Positions 44,905 to 53,653 of a stretch of DNA of 64,000 bases are shown here, one piece after another. A program made the position numbers and the translations under genes. This stretch comes from Mesorhizobium sp. WSM4311 (GTDB lineage: Bacteria > Pseudomonadota > Alphaproteobacteria > Rhizobiales > Rhizobiaceae): contig NZ_NSFV01000003.1 of NCBI RefSeq assembly GCF_002295115.1, positions 615,842 through 679,841 of the forward strand. Direction: 5' to 3'. The number at the start of each line of letters is the position of its first letter. Position 1 is the stretch's first letter. The notes below the pieces were generated by a model that made no database searches, was not told the DNA's origin, and saw only the letters and a program-made list of their open reading frames with translations.

Positions 44905-46833
44905 GTGGCAAAGAGTTCAAAACGCGCCAGCAAAGCTGCGCCTCAATTCCTGGAAGACGATCCGTCCACCGGCTATCTGCCCGGCCGGAGATGGCCGGTC
45001 GTCCGTTACGGGCTGATAAGCCTCGCGATCTCCGCCATCCTGGTGTTCGCGATCGAATTGATCGTGCGCGGTGACGTTGCCGGCACCGTTTCCTTCTTCC
45101 TGCAGCCGCTCAAGCCGGGCTGGACCACCATCGTCGTGTTCGCGCTGATCCTCATCGGTCTCGACGCCGTTCTGGGACGCAGCCATCAGAGCCTGATGAT
45201 CGTCGCGCCCTTGACGCTGGCGCTGGCCTTTGTCGGCCATCAGAAATCGCATTATCTCGGCGATCCGCTCTACCCGACTGACTTTCTCTACGCTCGCCAG
45301 ATCTTCGCGCTGCTGCCGCTTCTGGTACGTGACCGGCCGATGACCGCGCTCGCCATGGTCGTCGGCATCATCGCCGGCCTGTCGCTGCTCGTCTATGGCT
45401 GGCGGCTGTGGCGCCGCAAGGTTCCAGCGCTCAGCCACAAGGGCCGCCTTGCCCGGCTGACGCTGGCGGTGCCGATGCTCGCCTTCTTCGTCTCGATCAT
45501 GGACTATGCCACCTTCTCCTGGACCAGGGATCGGCTGCAGATCATCCCGATCATGTGGGACCAGAAGGAAAACTATGCCTCCAACGGCTTTGCGCTCGCC
45601 TTCGCGCTCAACGTGCCGATGGCGCATGTCTCGGCGCCGCCGGGCTACACGGACAAGGCGATCGCGGCGATCGACCGCTCGGATGTGACCGTCTCGGTGC
45701 CGGCCGAGAAGCCCGACATCATCATCGTCATGAGTGAATCCTTCTGGGATCCGACGAAGCTGCCCGGCGTCAGCATCACGCCCGACCCGATCCCCAATGT
45801 GCGGGCGCTGCGCTCGGGCTCGATGTTCTCGCCCGAATTCGGCGGCATGACCGCCAACATCGAGTTCGAGGCGCTGACCGGCTTTTCCAACGCATTCCTG
45901 CCAGCCGGCAGCATCCCCTATCAGCAATATGTGCGCACGCCGACGCCTTCGCTCGCAACCTTCCTGAAGAGCCAGGGCTACCGGGCGCGCGCCATCCATC
46001 CCGGCACCAACTGGTTCTGGAACCGTGGCGCGGTCTATGCCGATTTCGGCTTCAACGATTTCAAATCCGAAGAGACGCTGCCGCCCATGGAAAAGCGCGG
46101 GCCGCTGGCATCCGACGCGGCGATGACCGATGAGATCATCAGCGAGGCCGACGCCAGCGACGACCCGGTGTTCTTCTTTGCCGTCAGCCTGCAAAACCAC
46201 GGTCCCTACGAGCCGAACCGCTATTACAATCCGACACACGTAGTGCAGGCACCGATCAGCCAGTGGGCGCGCGAGTCGCTGCTCAGCTACGCCGAGGGCT
46301 CAGCCGACGCCGACCGCGGCCTTGAACGCCTTGTCGAATGGGCGAAGAAACGCTCCCGCCCCACCGTGATCGCCTTCTTCGGCGACCATCTGCCGCCGCT
46401 GGGACCGGTCTATGTCGAAACCGGCTTCCTGAAGGACAATGTCGCGCCGCGCAAGGAACCGACGCCGGAAGCCGCCCTTGAACATCATCAGACGCCGCTG
46501 ATCATCTGGTCGAACCGCTCCGGTCCGGTCGAGAACCTGGGTGCGGTCAGCCCCGCGTTCCTGCCCTATCATATCCTGACCGCTGCCGGCATCAGCCATC
46601 CTTACTACACCGGCTTCCTGGGCGAGATGCGGGAGCGCTACCGCGTCGTCGACCGCAACCTGCTTCTGACCCCGGCCGGCGAGGCCACGCCCGACTGGTC
46701 GCGCCAGAAGGAGATCGACCCGGCGATCCGCGATTTCCGGCTCATCCAGTACGACATGATGTTCGGCAAGCGCCACGCGGCGCCCGCCTTCTTCCCCGAG
46801 ACGGTCGACAAGGTCGTCGTCCACACGAGTTGA
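44905..46833 (+). CDS. LtaS/OpgB-type phosphoglycerol transferase-like protein
   Basis: A 642-residue inner-membrane protein. Four or five N-terminal transmembrane helices are followed by a large periplasmic sulfatase-fold domain. Metal and catalytic elements of the LtaS family are present: VMSESFWD (near 45730), GGMTANIEFEALTGF with the candidate threonine nucleophile (near 45841) and FFGDHLPP (near 46378). Family enzymes move phosphoglycerol from phosphatidylglycerol onto a polymer or glucan. In a Gram-negative bacterium periplasmic glucan is a likely acceptor; this is inference. I prefer the GTG at 44905 (GGGAAG upstream) to the GTG at 44872, which lies inside a direct-repeat regulatory array. 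Confidence 0.85.
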   Translation: MAKSSKRASKAAPQFLEDDPSTGYLPGRRWPVVRYGLISLAISAILVFAIELIVRGDVAGTVSFFLQPLKPGWTTIVVFALILIGLDAVLGRSHQSLMIVAPLTLALAFVGHQKSHYLGDPLYPTDFLYARQIFALLPLLVRDRPMTALAMVVGIIAGLSLLVYGWRLWRRKVPALSHKGRLARLTLAVPMLAFFVSIMDYATFSWTRDRLQIIPIMWDQKENYASNGFALAFALNVPMAHVSAPPGYTDKAIAAIDRSDVTVSVPAEKPDIIIVMSESFWDPTKLPGVSITPDPIPNVRALRSGSMFSPEFGGMTANIEFEALTGFSNAFLPAGSIPYQQYVRTPTPSLATFLKSQGYRARAIHPGTNWFWNRGAVYADFGFNDFKSEETLPPMEKRGPLASDAAMTDEIISEADASDDPVFFFAVSLQNHGPYEPNRYYNPTHVVQAPISQWARESLLSYAEGSADADRGLERLVEWAKKRSRPTVIAFFGDHLPPLGPVYVETGFLKDNVAPRKEPTPEAALEHHQTPLIIWSNRSGPVENLGAVSPAFLPYHILTAAGISHPYYTGFLGEMRERYRVVDRNLLLTPAGEATPDWSRQKEIDPAIRDFRLIQYDMMFGKRHAAPAFFPETVDKVVVHTS

Positions 46834-46878
46834 TCAGCCGACCCATCGGATTCAGCCTGGACCTGGCGGGGCGAACAC

Positions 46879-48525
46879 TCAATTCGTCAGTTGCAGCCTT
46901 GAGAACTTGTTGGCGATCTGTTGGAAAACGTCCGGCAGCTTGGCCGGGTCGTTGACGGCATAGTAGCCGCTCGGGTCGGATGCACAGGCACTGTAAAGCG
47001 CGCGGTTGGCGGCGGTGTCGGATTGCAGCACCATGGTGTAGATTTGCACGTCCTCGTCCTTCAGTTGCGTGCAAACGCTTTTGGTCCAGCCGTCGACATT
47101 GCGCGCCGCGGCGGTCTGATCGTCCGATCCGAAACGGCCACCCGCCAGATAGCCATAGGATGTGTAGTCGGACTTTGTCGGCTGTTCGCTGGCGCCATAG
47201 ACAACGTTCTCGCCGTCGGTGAGCAACAGCACGATCTTGCTGATGCCGCGCGTCTTCCACGGCGCTCCATCGGTGTAGGGCGCGGCGGGCGACAGCACCC
47301 GCATGCCCCACGACAGGCCTTCGGAGACATGGGTGCCCGAACCGTTCCACTCGGTCATCTCGCTTGCTGCCTTGCGCAGCTTGTCGAAATCGTCGGTCAG
47401 GGGGACGATGGGTGTCGGGCAAGCGCGGTTCGGGCCGACGGTGATGGGGGAACCCGTCTCGGTGATGAGCTCGTTGGTCGGCACAACATATTTAGCCACC
47501 TTTTCCTTGGCAGCCTTGTCGGCCGGTGGCACAGGGTCGGCCAGACTGCTGAGATCGATACCGAGGCGGTTGCCTTTCAGCTTGGCGACCTTGGTGTTGT
47601 CGCTGGCGTCGTCGAGATAGGAATTGTTGTAATATTTGGCCGCATTGCCATAGGAGCTAGACGGCTTTTGGGCACCTTCCGGATCGTCCGGCGCAAAATA
47701 CGGAACGAACAGCGTGTCGGGCTTGTCCGGGTCGGGTGGGGTATCGGAAATGTTATAAGCGCCCGGCCGCGCCTCGACACAGCCCTTCCATCCGGTGCCG
47801 TTCCATCCGGCCGCGGTCCATCCGGTGTCCTTGAGCTGCTTGAAAAGCGCCATATGATTGGGACGCTTGCCGTCGATGACGGGGAAATTGACGCCATTGG
47901 TGGAAGACTTGCCGTCCATGTCGATCCAAGACGGGTCGAATTCATCGCCATTGACGTTGACGGCCGTGACGAACGGAACCAGGGAGGCGCGAATCTGGCG
48001 CGTCGGCGATTTCGTCGCCTCGAGTGTGTCCAGCAGGGACTTCGTCGCCGTTCTCAACGCCGTCATGCGGGCACCGGCCATCGAGCCGGTATTGTCCAGC
48101 ACCAGCACGACTTCGAGCTGATTGTTCGATTCGACCGCCGAGGCATCGACGGCGATGTGTCTGTTCCGGCCGAACAGGAAGCCGAAGTTCAAATTGACGT
48201 CGGCCGACGCAGCCGCCTTGGTCTTGATGAAGTTGACGCCCCTGTCGACGGTCAGCGTCGCCTGCGCGTTGGCGAGTTCGCCATGCCCGGCGATGTTGGC
48301 CTGAAAATAGCGGTCGAAGGCATCGGTGCGGGTAATGTCGAGGTCGCCGAGATGCGAGGAGGCAAGATTGGCGGCGTCGAGCGCATTCTGCAGGTTGCTC
48401 TTGGCTCGCATGACGGTGGACACGTCGACCGCGAAGGCCACGGCCGACAGGATGGCCGGCAGGCCGAGCCCCATCAGCAGTGCGAAATTGCCGCTCTTCG
48501 AGCGCCAGAATCTGTTGAGAAGCAT
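46879..48525 (-). CDS. TadE/TadG-like protein with von Willebrand A domain
   Basis: A 548-residue protein starting with a TadE-like prepilin-type region (RFWRSKSGNFALLMGLGLPA, then an anchoring helix). A von Willebrand factor A domain follows, with a MIDAS-like motif DNTGSMAG, and continues to the C-terminus (TDGENVVYG). Such proteins associate with the Tad/Flp pilus machinery and are envelope-anchored. No other tad or flp genes are in the window, so this is an orphan copy. It is convergent with the LtaS-like gene. Confidence 0.88.
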   Translation of the reverse strand: MLLNRFWRSKSGNFALLMGLGLPAILSAVAFAVDVSTVMRAKSNLQNALDAANLASSHLGDLDITRTDAFDRYFQANIAGHGELANAQATLTVDRGVNFIKTKAAASADVNLNFGFLFGRNRHIAVDASAVESNNQLEVVLVLDNTGSMAGARMTALRTATKSLLDTLEATKSPTRQIRASLVPFVTAVNVNGDEFDPSWIDMDGKSSTNGVNFPVIDGKRPNHMALFKQLKDTGWTAAGWNGTGWKGCVEARPGAYNISDTPPDPDKPDTLFVPYFAPDDPEGAQKPSSSYGNAAKYYNNSYLDDASDNTKVAKLKGNRLGIDLSSLADPVPPADKAAKEKVAKYVVPTNELITETGSPITVGPNRACPTPIVPLTDDFDKLRKAASEMTEWNGSGTHVSEGLSWGMRVLSPAAPYTDGAPWKTRGISKIVLLLTDGENVVYGASEQPTKSDYTSYGYLAGGRFGSDDQTAAARNVDGWTKSVCTQLKDEDVQIYTMVLQSDTAANRALYSACASDPSGYYAVNDPAKLPDVFQQIANKFSRLQLTN

Positions 48526-48729
48526 CCTTACCCCCGGAAATGCTTGCCGCTTGTTCTGCGCGGATCGCCCGGGCTTTTGCGCCTTCCATGATGAATCGAC
48601 CGTTGACGGCGAGGCTCAACCCTGCACAACCTGACACTGTGGTTAAGGGCCGGTTGCCGGAATCACCAGGCCATTCCGGCGCTGCCGCCTGATTTTCCGG
48701 CGCCCTGCGACATCGGGACCGCCGCTTGC
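48526..48729. other. Gene-free interval between TadG-like gene and rpsF promoter
   Basis: About 200 bases before the rpsF promoter. No coding signal is seen; together with the rpsF leader the gene-free stretch is 463 bases. Confidence 0.4.
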
Positions 48730-48758
48730 CCTTGCCTTATCAGTGGATTGCTGTATAG
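48730..48758 (+). promoter_or_regulatory. Candidate housekeeping promoter of the rpsF operon
   Basis: CTTGCC at 48730-48735, then 17 bases, then TATAGA at 48753-48758, a good rhizobial sigma-70 match. Transcription from about 48765 gives a leader of about 225 bases before rpsF. Confidence 0.55.
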
Positions 48759-48988
48759 ACGCCGCCAATCTGCCGGTCCCAGCTGGGGGCTGAACGGAGG
48801 GCCGGAGGTTTTATCAAAGCCTTCGTGTGAAGCCAGAAGTGCTTCCGCCTCCCGTGTCTCCGCTCTCGACCGTCTCGTCATGCTCCTTTCTTCCCCGCCC
48901 CTTTAACCGGGACAGGCGGGTCAGAGAAGTTGCAGAGGCTTTTGCCGCCGGGAACCGGGAGAGAAACGAAGAAAGGCACGAAGACATA

Positions 48989-49489
48989 ATGGCTCTTTAC
49001 GAACATGTGTTTCTTGCCCGGCAGGACCTCTCGCAGCAGCAGGTCGATGCGCTTGTCGAACAGTACAAGGGCGTCATCTCCGCGAATGGCGGGTCCGTCG
49101 GCCGGGTCGAGAACTGGGGACTGAAGTCCCTCACCTACCGGGTCAACAAGAACCGGAAGGCCTACTACACGCTCATGGACCTGAACTGCCCGCCGGCAGC
49201 GCTCAACGAAATGGAGCGCCAGATGGGTCTGTCCGAGGACGTCCTGCGTTTCCTGACCATCAAGGTCGAGGCACATGAGGAAGGTCCGTCGGCCATGATG
49301 CAGAAGCGCGAAGAGCGCTCCGAGCGCGGCAGCTTCGGCGACCGCGACCGTGGCGATCGTGGCCCGCGTTCGTTCGGCGACCGTGATCGCGGCGACCGTG
49401 GCGATCGTCCGCCGCGTTCGTTTGGCGACGCCGGTGGCGATCGTGGTCCGCGCCGTCCGCGCGAAGGCTTTGAAGGGGGTGCAGAATAA
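48989..49489 (+). CDS. rpsF: 30S ribosomal protein S6
   Basis: A 166-residue S6 with the normal core ([20 protein letters not shown], then [20 protein letters not shown]) in residues 1-100. A long C-terminal tail of Arg/Gly/Asp/Phe repeats ([20 protein letters not shown]) follows, much longer than in E. coli and typical of rhizobia. The start is the ATG at 48989; the frame is open upstream without family features. The stop overlaps the rpsR ATG by one base. Confidence 0.97.
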   Translation: MALYEHVFLARQDLSQQQVDALVEQYKGVISANGGSVGRVENWGLKSLTYRVNKNRKAYYTLMDLNCPPAALNEMERQMGLSEDVLRFLTIKVEAHEEGPSAMMQKREERSERGSFGDRDRGDRGPRSFGDRDRGDRGDRPPRSFGDAGGDRGPRRPREGFEGGAE

Positions 49490-49737
49490 TGGTCGACATC
49501 AACCAGATCCCGACCCGGCGCCCGTTCCATCGTCGCCGCAAGACCTGCCCGTTCTCCGGCGCCAACGCGCCCAAGATCGACTACAAGGACGTGCGTCTGC
49601 TGCAGCGCTACATTTCCGAGCGCGGCAAGATCGTGCCGTCGCGCATCACCGCCGTCAGCCAGAAGAAGCAGCGTGAGCTCGCCAAGGCGATCAAGCGCGC
49701 CCGCTTCCTCGGCCTGCTGCCCTACGTGGTCCGCTAA
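49489..49737 (+). CDS. rpsR: 30S ribosomal protein S18
   Basis: An 82-residue S18 that pairs with S6 on the small subunit platform. The core [24 protein letters not shown] region is clear (here [20 protein letters not shown]), as is the [12 protein letters not shown] end. It is translationally coupled to rpsF by the shared base of TAATG. Confidence 0.98.
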   Translation: MVDINQIPTRRPFHRRRKTCPFSGANAPKIDYKDVRLLQRYISERGKIVPSRITAVSQKKQRELAKAIKRARFLGLLPYVVR

Positions 49738-49744
49738 TTCTTCC

Positions 49745-49768
49745 GAACGGGCGGTTCGCCGCCCGTTC
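49745..49768 (+). terminator. UUCG-loop hairpin after rpsR
   Basis: A 10-base stem, GAACGGGCGG paired with CCGCCCGTTC, closed by the very stable TTCG loop and followed by a weak CTTTC tail. It lies between rpsR and rplI, so it may attenuate rather than end transcription. Confidence 0.6.
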
Positions 49769-49954
49769 CTTTCGCCGGCCATGACGGGCATGATCGGTTC
49801 AGCCATCAAATCCCGAGTTGAGGTCAAGGCCTCTAACTGCCGCGACAGGCAGGACAGCGACACCGGCGCTCAAGGCGCTCAAGCTTCCTGACCTGTTCCA
49901 GAGAATTCGGCGCCTGCCTTCATGGAGGGACGCCCAAACAAAAGGAACAAAACC

Positions 49955-50539
49955 ATGGAAGTCATTCTTCTCGAACGCGTTTCCCGCCTCGGCCAGATGG
50001 GCGATACCGTCAAGGTCAAGGACGGCTTTGCCCGTAATTTCCTGCTGCCGCAGGGCAAGGCGCTGCGCGCCAACGAAGCCAACAAGAAGAAGTTCGAAGG
50101 CCAGCGCGCTCAGCTCGAAGCCCGCAATCTCGAGCGCAAGTCGGAAGCCAGCCAGGTTGCCGAAAAGCTCGACGGCAAGAGCTTCATCGCCGTTCGCTCC
50201 GCCGGTGAAACCGGCCAGCTCTACGGCTCGGTGTCGACGCGCGACATCGCCGAGCTGCTGACGGCGGAAGGTTTTTCGGTCAACCGCAACCAGATCCTGC
50301 TCAACCAGCCGATCAAGACCATCGGTCTCACCAATGTGGCGATCGCGCTGCATCCGGAAGTCGAAGTCACCGTCACGCTCAACATCGCCCGCACGGCCGA
50401 CGAAGCCGAGCGCCAGGCCAAGGGCGAGACGCTGACCACCGCCGAAGCCATCTATGGCGACGACATCAACGACAATGCACGGCCGGAAAACTTCTTCGAT
50501 CCGAATGCCGAGTTCGACGGCGGCGAAGACAACGCCTGA
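49955..50539 (+). CDS. rplI: 50S ribosomal protein L9
   Basis: A 194-residue L9: an N-terminal rRNA-binding domain ([20 protein letters not shown], then [12 protein letters not shown]), the long connecting helix and the C-terminal domain. A further acidic tail of about 45 residues ([20 protein letters not shown]) is a rhizobial feature. The start is the ATG at 49955, with AAAGGAAC upstream. Confidence 0.97.
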   Translation: MEVILLERVSRLGQMGDTVKVKDGFARNFLLPQGKALRANEANKKKFEGQRAQLEARNLERKSEASQVAEKLDGKSFIAVRSAGETGQLYGSVSTRDIAELLTAEGFSVNRNQILLNQPIKTIGLTNVAIALHPEVEVTVTLNIARTADEAERQAKGETLTTAEAIYGDDINDNARPENFFDPNAEFDGGEDNA

Positions 50540-50603
50540 TCGCGTACGGCAAGCGAGGGAGCAGCGCTCCGATCACTTTGTCGTAATCCAGCCGTTCTGG
50601 ACC

Positions 50604-50633
50604 AATGCCCGGGCCTCTCGCCCGGGCATTTTT
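50604..50633 (+). terminator. Intrinsic terminator after rplI
   Basis: An 11-base stem (AATGCCCGGGC with GCCCGGGCATT) and a CTCTC loop followed by TTT. It closes the rpsF-rpsR-rplI operon. Confidence 0.85.
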
Positions 50634-50714
50634 GTGCCAAAAGGAACTTTTCGAACCCCCATATATTGTTGCAGAATTAAGGCAGCCAGTCTGACCGTGA
50701 GGGGACACTTGGTT

Positions 50715-52007
50715 ATGAACATTCTGCTGAAGCGCGTTCTCGACCGCCTGGTGCGCACGGGCAATCTCAAGGTAACCGGGCCAAAGGGCTCGACAGTCAT
50801 CTTCGGCGACGGCAGCGGCGAGCCGGTGCACATGCATATCAAGACCCGGCATGCCGAACGCGCCATCACCTTCGATCCGATGCTGGCGGTGCCCGAATCC
50901 TACATGGAGGGCGAACTCGACATCCTCGAAGGCGGCGTGCTGGGGCTGATGCGCATCGCCTTCCAGAACATGGGCAGCGGCGGCATCGACGCGACCTGGT
51001 CGAAAGCCATCGAAGGCTTGCGCCACGCCTTCCGCCGCCTGCAGCAGATCAACACCGCCTCGCGTTCGCGCCGCAACGTGCAGCGCCACTACGATCTGTC
51101 GGGCGATCTCTACCGGCTCTTCCTCGATGAGGACATGCAGTATTCCTGTGCCTATTTCGAACAGCCTGACATGACGCTGGAAGAGGCGCAGGCCGCCAAG
51201 AAGCGCCATATCGCCGCCAAGCTCAGGCTGAAGGCCGGCCAGACCGTGCTCGACATCGGCTCCGGCTGGGGCGGGCTCGGCCTCTATCTGGCCAAGGCGT
51301 TCGACGTCGACGTCCAGGGCGTGACGCTGTCGACCGAACAGCATGGCGTAGCCACCGACCGGGCGCATGCGCAAGGCCTGGAAAGCCACGTCCATTTCGA
51401 GCTGAAGGATTATCGCGAACTCAACGAACGCTTCGACCGCATCGTTTCGGTCGGCATGTTCGAACATGTCGGCGTCAACCACTTCCGCACCTTCTTCGAC
51501 AAGGCGGCAACGCTGCTGAAGCCCGATGGCGTCATGCTGCTGCACACGATCGGCCGGTCGGGTGTTCCGTGGGCGACCAGCGCCTTCGTCCGCAAATACA
51601 TCTTCCCCGGCGGCTATATCCCCGCGCTCTCGGAGGTCATGCCGGCGATCGAGAAGTCGGGCCTTGTCGTCACCGACATCGAAATCCTGCGCCTCCACTA
51701 TGCCGACACGCTGAAGCACTGGGGCCAGCGCTTCGCCGCCAACCGCGACAAGGCCAAGGCCATCTACGACGAACGCTTCTGCCGCATGTGGGAATTCTAT
51801 CTGGCCGCTTCGGAAGCCGCCTTCCGCTGGCAGGACCTGGTCATCTTCCAGTTCCAGATCGCCAAGAAGAACGACACGCTGCCGATGACCCGCGACTACA
51901 TGGCCAAATGCGAAAAGGCCTTGGAGATGCGTGACTTGGGCCGCCGCGAGGCGGCTCCCGTCGAGAAGCCAGTCAAGCCCGCCCGCCGCCGCAAGGTTGC
52001 GGAGTAG
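50715..52007 (+). CDS. cfa: Cyclopropane-fatty-acyl-phospholipid synthase family
   Basis: A 430-residue SAM-dependent enzyme that adds a methylene bridge to unsaturated acyl chains of membrane lipids. The N-terminal domain (residues about 1-130) is lipid-binding-like; the methyltransferase domain has VLDIGSGWGGLGLYLAKAF and VSVGMFEHVGVNHF. A basic Lys/Arg/Pro C-terminal tail could aid membrane binding. The start is the ATG at 50715. Its position between rplI and dnaB breaks the usual ribosomal-replication cluster. Confidence 0.92.
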   Translation: MNILLKRVLDRLVRTGNLKVTGPKGSTVIFGDGSGEPVHMHIKTRHAERAITFDPMLAVPESYMEGELDILEGGVLGLMRIAFQNMGSGGIDATWSKAIEGLRHAFRRLQQINTASRSRRNVQRHYDLSGDLYRLFLDEDMQYSCAYFEQPDMTLEEAQAAKKRHIAAKLRLKAGQTVLDIGSGWGGLGLYLAKAFDVDVQGVTLSTEQHGVATDRAHAQGLESHVHFELKDYRELNERFDRIVSVGMFEHVGVNHFRTFFDKAATLLKPDGVMLLHTIGRSGVPWATSAFVRKYIFPGGYIPALSEVMPAIEKSGLVVTDIEILRLHYADTLKHWGQRFAANRDKAKAIYDERFCRMWEFYLAASEAAFRWQDLVIFQFQIAKKNDTLPMTRDYMAKCEKALEMRDLGRREAAPVEKPVKPARRRKVAE

Positions 52008-52053
52008 GCACGCCGTTCGCCATTGGCGCTTGCCATTCCCGGCCCCTGCCCTG

Positions 52054-52086
52054 AAAAAGGCCTTGTGATCGTCGCGAGGCCTTTTT
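52054..52086 (+). terminator. Intrinsic terminator abutting the ynfA start codon
   Basis: A 10-base stem (AAAAAGGCCT with AGGCCTTTTT) with a 13-base loop; the next gene's ATG is at 52088. The T-run ends one base before the start codon. Confidence 0.8.
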
Positions 52087-52087
52087 C

Positions 52088-52411
52088 ATGACTTACCTCC
52101 TCTATGCCGCCGCGGCGCTCGCCGAGATAGCCGGCTGCTTTTCGGTATGGGCCTGGTGGCGGCTGGAAAGATCGCCCTTGTGGCTGGCGCCAGGCTTCGT
52201 CTCGCTGCTTTTGTTCGCCTGGCTTCTGGCGCTGGTCGACACCAATGCCGCAGGCCGCGCCTATGCCGCTTATGGCGGCATCTACATCGCTGCCTCGCTT
52301 GCCTGGCTGTGGCTGGTGGAAGGCGTGCGGCCCGACCGCTGGGATGTTGCTGGCGCCGCACTCTGCATAGCCGGCGCGTCGCTCATCGTGCTCGCACCGC
52401 GAGGAGCATAG
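52088..52411 (+). CDS. YnfA/UPF0060-family membrane protein
   Basis: A 107-residue protein with four hydrophobic helices, matching YnfA ([20 protein letters not shown], then [20 protein letters not shown]), a small-multidrug-resistance-like family. The only GAGG-type ribosome-binding site (52076-52079) lies inside the 3' arm of a terminator stem. It is followed by the Rsm22-like gene, which starts two bases after its stop codon. Confidence 0.92.
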   Translation: MTYLLYAAAALAEIAGCFSVWAWWRLERSPLWLAPGFVSLLLFAWLLALVDTNAAGRAYAAYGGIYIAASLAWLWLVEGVRPDRWDVAGAALCIAGASLIVLAPRGA

Positions 52412-52413
52412 CG

Positions 52414-53385
52414 TTGGAACTGCCGGCCCCTCTTCGACAAGCCGTCGATCGCATCCTGGAAAAAATCCCTCTACCTGAGCTGAAGCAAGCGGCGAAAACC
52501 CTGTCGGACCGCTACCGTGCGGAACTGCGCGACGGCCGCCTGCACATGGCGCAGGACATGGCGGTCAAAGCTTATCTGGCGACGCGGCTGCCGGCGACCT
52601 ATGCCGCGATCCGCGCCAGTCTCGGCGCACTGAACGCGACCCGGCCGGACTTCGAGCCGAAAACCCTGCTCGATGCCGGCGCCGGCCCTGGTACGGTGCT
52701 TTGGGCCACCAACGATCTCTGGCCCGACCTCGAACAGGCGGTCTTGCTGGAGGCGAGTGCGGCCGTGCGCAAGGTCGGCGAGACGCTTGCCGCCGATGCC
52801 ATCACAACCCGAACCGTCTGGCGTGCCGGCGACGTCACAACGGACCTTGCCGACCTTCGGCCGGCGGACCTCGTGACCTGCGCCTATGTGCTGGACGAGA
52901 TCGTGCCGGCATCGTTGCCCAAAATGGTCGACCGGCTGTGGCAGTTGACGACAGACACATTGCTGATCGTCGAGCCGGGCACGCCGGCGGGCTGGCAGCG
53001 CATTCTGGCGGTGCGCGCGCAGTTGATCGCCGCCGGGGCACATCTGCTGGCGCCTTGTCCGCACGAGGCGCCCTGCCCGCTTACCCCGCCCGACTGGTGC
53101 CACTTTTCCCGTCGCGTCGCCCGCTCGCGCCTGCACCGGCTGGCCAAGGACGCCGATGTACCGTGGGAAGACGAGAAATTCATCTTTGTCGCCGCGTCGC
53201 GCCAGCCGGCCGCCTCGCACGCCGCGCGGATCATCGCACCGCCGAAATCCGGTTCGGGCAAGGTTCTGCTCAAGCTTTGCCAGGAAGACGGCACGACCAC
53301 CGAGCAACTGTTCACCAAGCGTGACGGCGCGGACTTCAAGCTGGCCCGGCGGCTGGACTGGGGCGACAGGCTGGCGTCCGAATAG
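52414..53385 (+). CDS. Rsm22/METTL17-type methyltransferase-like ribosome-assembly protein
   Basis: A 323-residue protein of the mitochondrial Rsm22/METTL17 family, needed for small-subunit assembly. It has a SAM-binding-like motif (LLDAGAGPGT, residues 85-94) and four cysteines, C215-x5-C221-x7-C229 plus C289. I recall this as the spacing of the 4Fe-4S ligands of human METTL17 for the first three. Translation starts at a TTG at 52414 with GAGGAG at 52401-52406; no good ATG is available. It is cotranscribed with ynfA. Confidence 0.88.
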   Translation: MELPAPLRQAVDRILEKIPLPELKQAAKTLSDRYRAELRDGRLHMAQDMAVKAYLATRLPATYAAIRASLGALNATRPDFEPKTLLDAGAGPGTVLWATNDLWPDLEQAVLLEASAAVRKVGETLAADAITTRTVWRAGDVTTDLADLRPADLVTCAYVLDEIVPASLPKMVDRLWQLTTDTLLIVEPGTPAGWQRILAVRAQLIAAGAHLLAPCPHEAPCPLTPPDWCHFSRRVARSRLHRLAKDADVPWEDEKFIFVAASRQPAASHAARIIAPPKSGSGKVLLKLCQEDGTTTEQLFTKRDGADFKLARRLDWGDRLASE

Positions 53386-53527
53386 AGCGCCACGGCATTC
53401 AGACAACGCCGCCCAAGAAAAATTTCGCAGCCATGTCGAATCCAGGTTGGGCCGTTCGACCATTGGCGGTCTCGGAGCTTCCGGGAAGCCAAAGCGTCAA
53501 GCAGCATTACCCAACAGGAGAAAGACA
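53386..53527. other. Gene-free interval before the DUF1428 remnant
   Basis: About 140 bases with no supported gene; it ends in the AGGAG ribosome-binding site of the remnant. Confidence 0.4.
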
Positions 53528-53653
53528 GTGAACTATATCGCAGGATTTGTCGCCGCCGTGCCCGCCGCCAGCAAGGAAACCTATCGCAGGCATGTCACCG
53601 AGGCGCTATCGGTGCTGAAGGAATTCGGCACGACCCGGTTTACGACGTGCTGA
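53528..53653 (+). pseudogene. DUF1428 protein, truncated
   Basis: Forty-one codons from a GTG at 53528 with a clean AGGAG upstream. The product MNYIAGFVAAVPAASKETYR, then RHVTEALSVLKEFGTTRF matches the N-terminus of DUF1428 proteins, about 115 residues in full. The rest is missing: after GTTRF the sequence changes to that of a sigma-factor tail in another frame and a stop follows. The genuine start signal with a lost body marks it as a deletion remnant. Confidence 0.75.

Noticed and set aside
50642..50680. GGAAC upstream of cfa as a possible EcfG promoter
   Set aside because: The next GTT is about 20 bases away, beyond the spacing allowed, and no CGTT lies at 16-17 bases.
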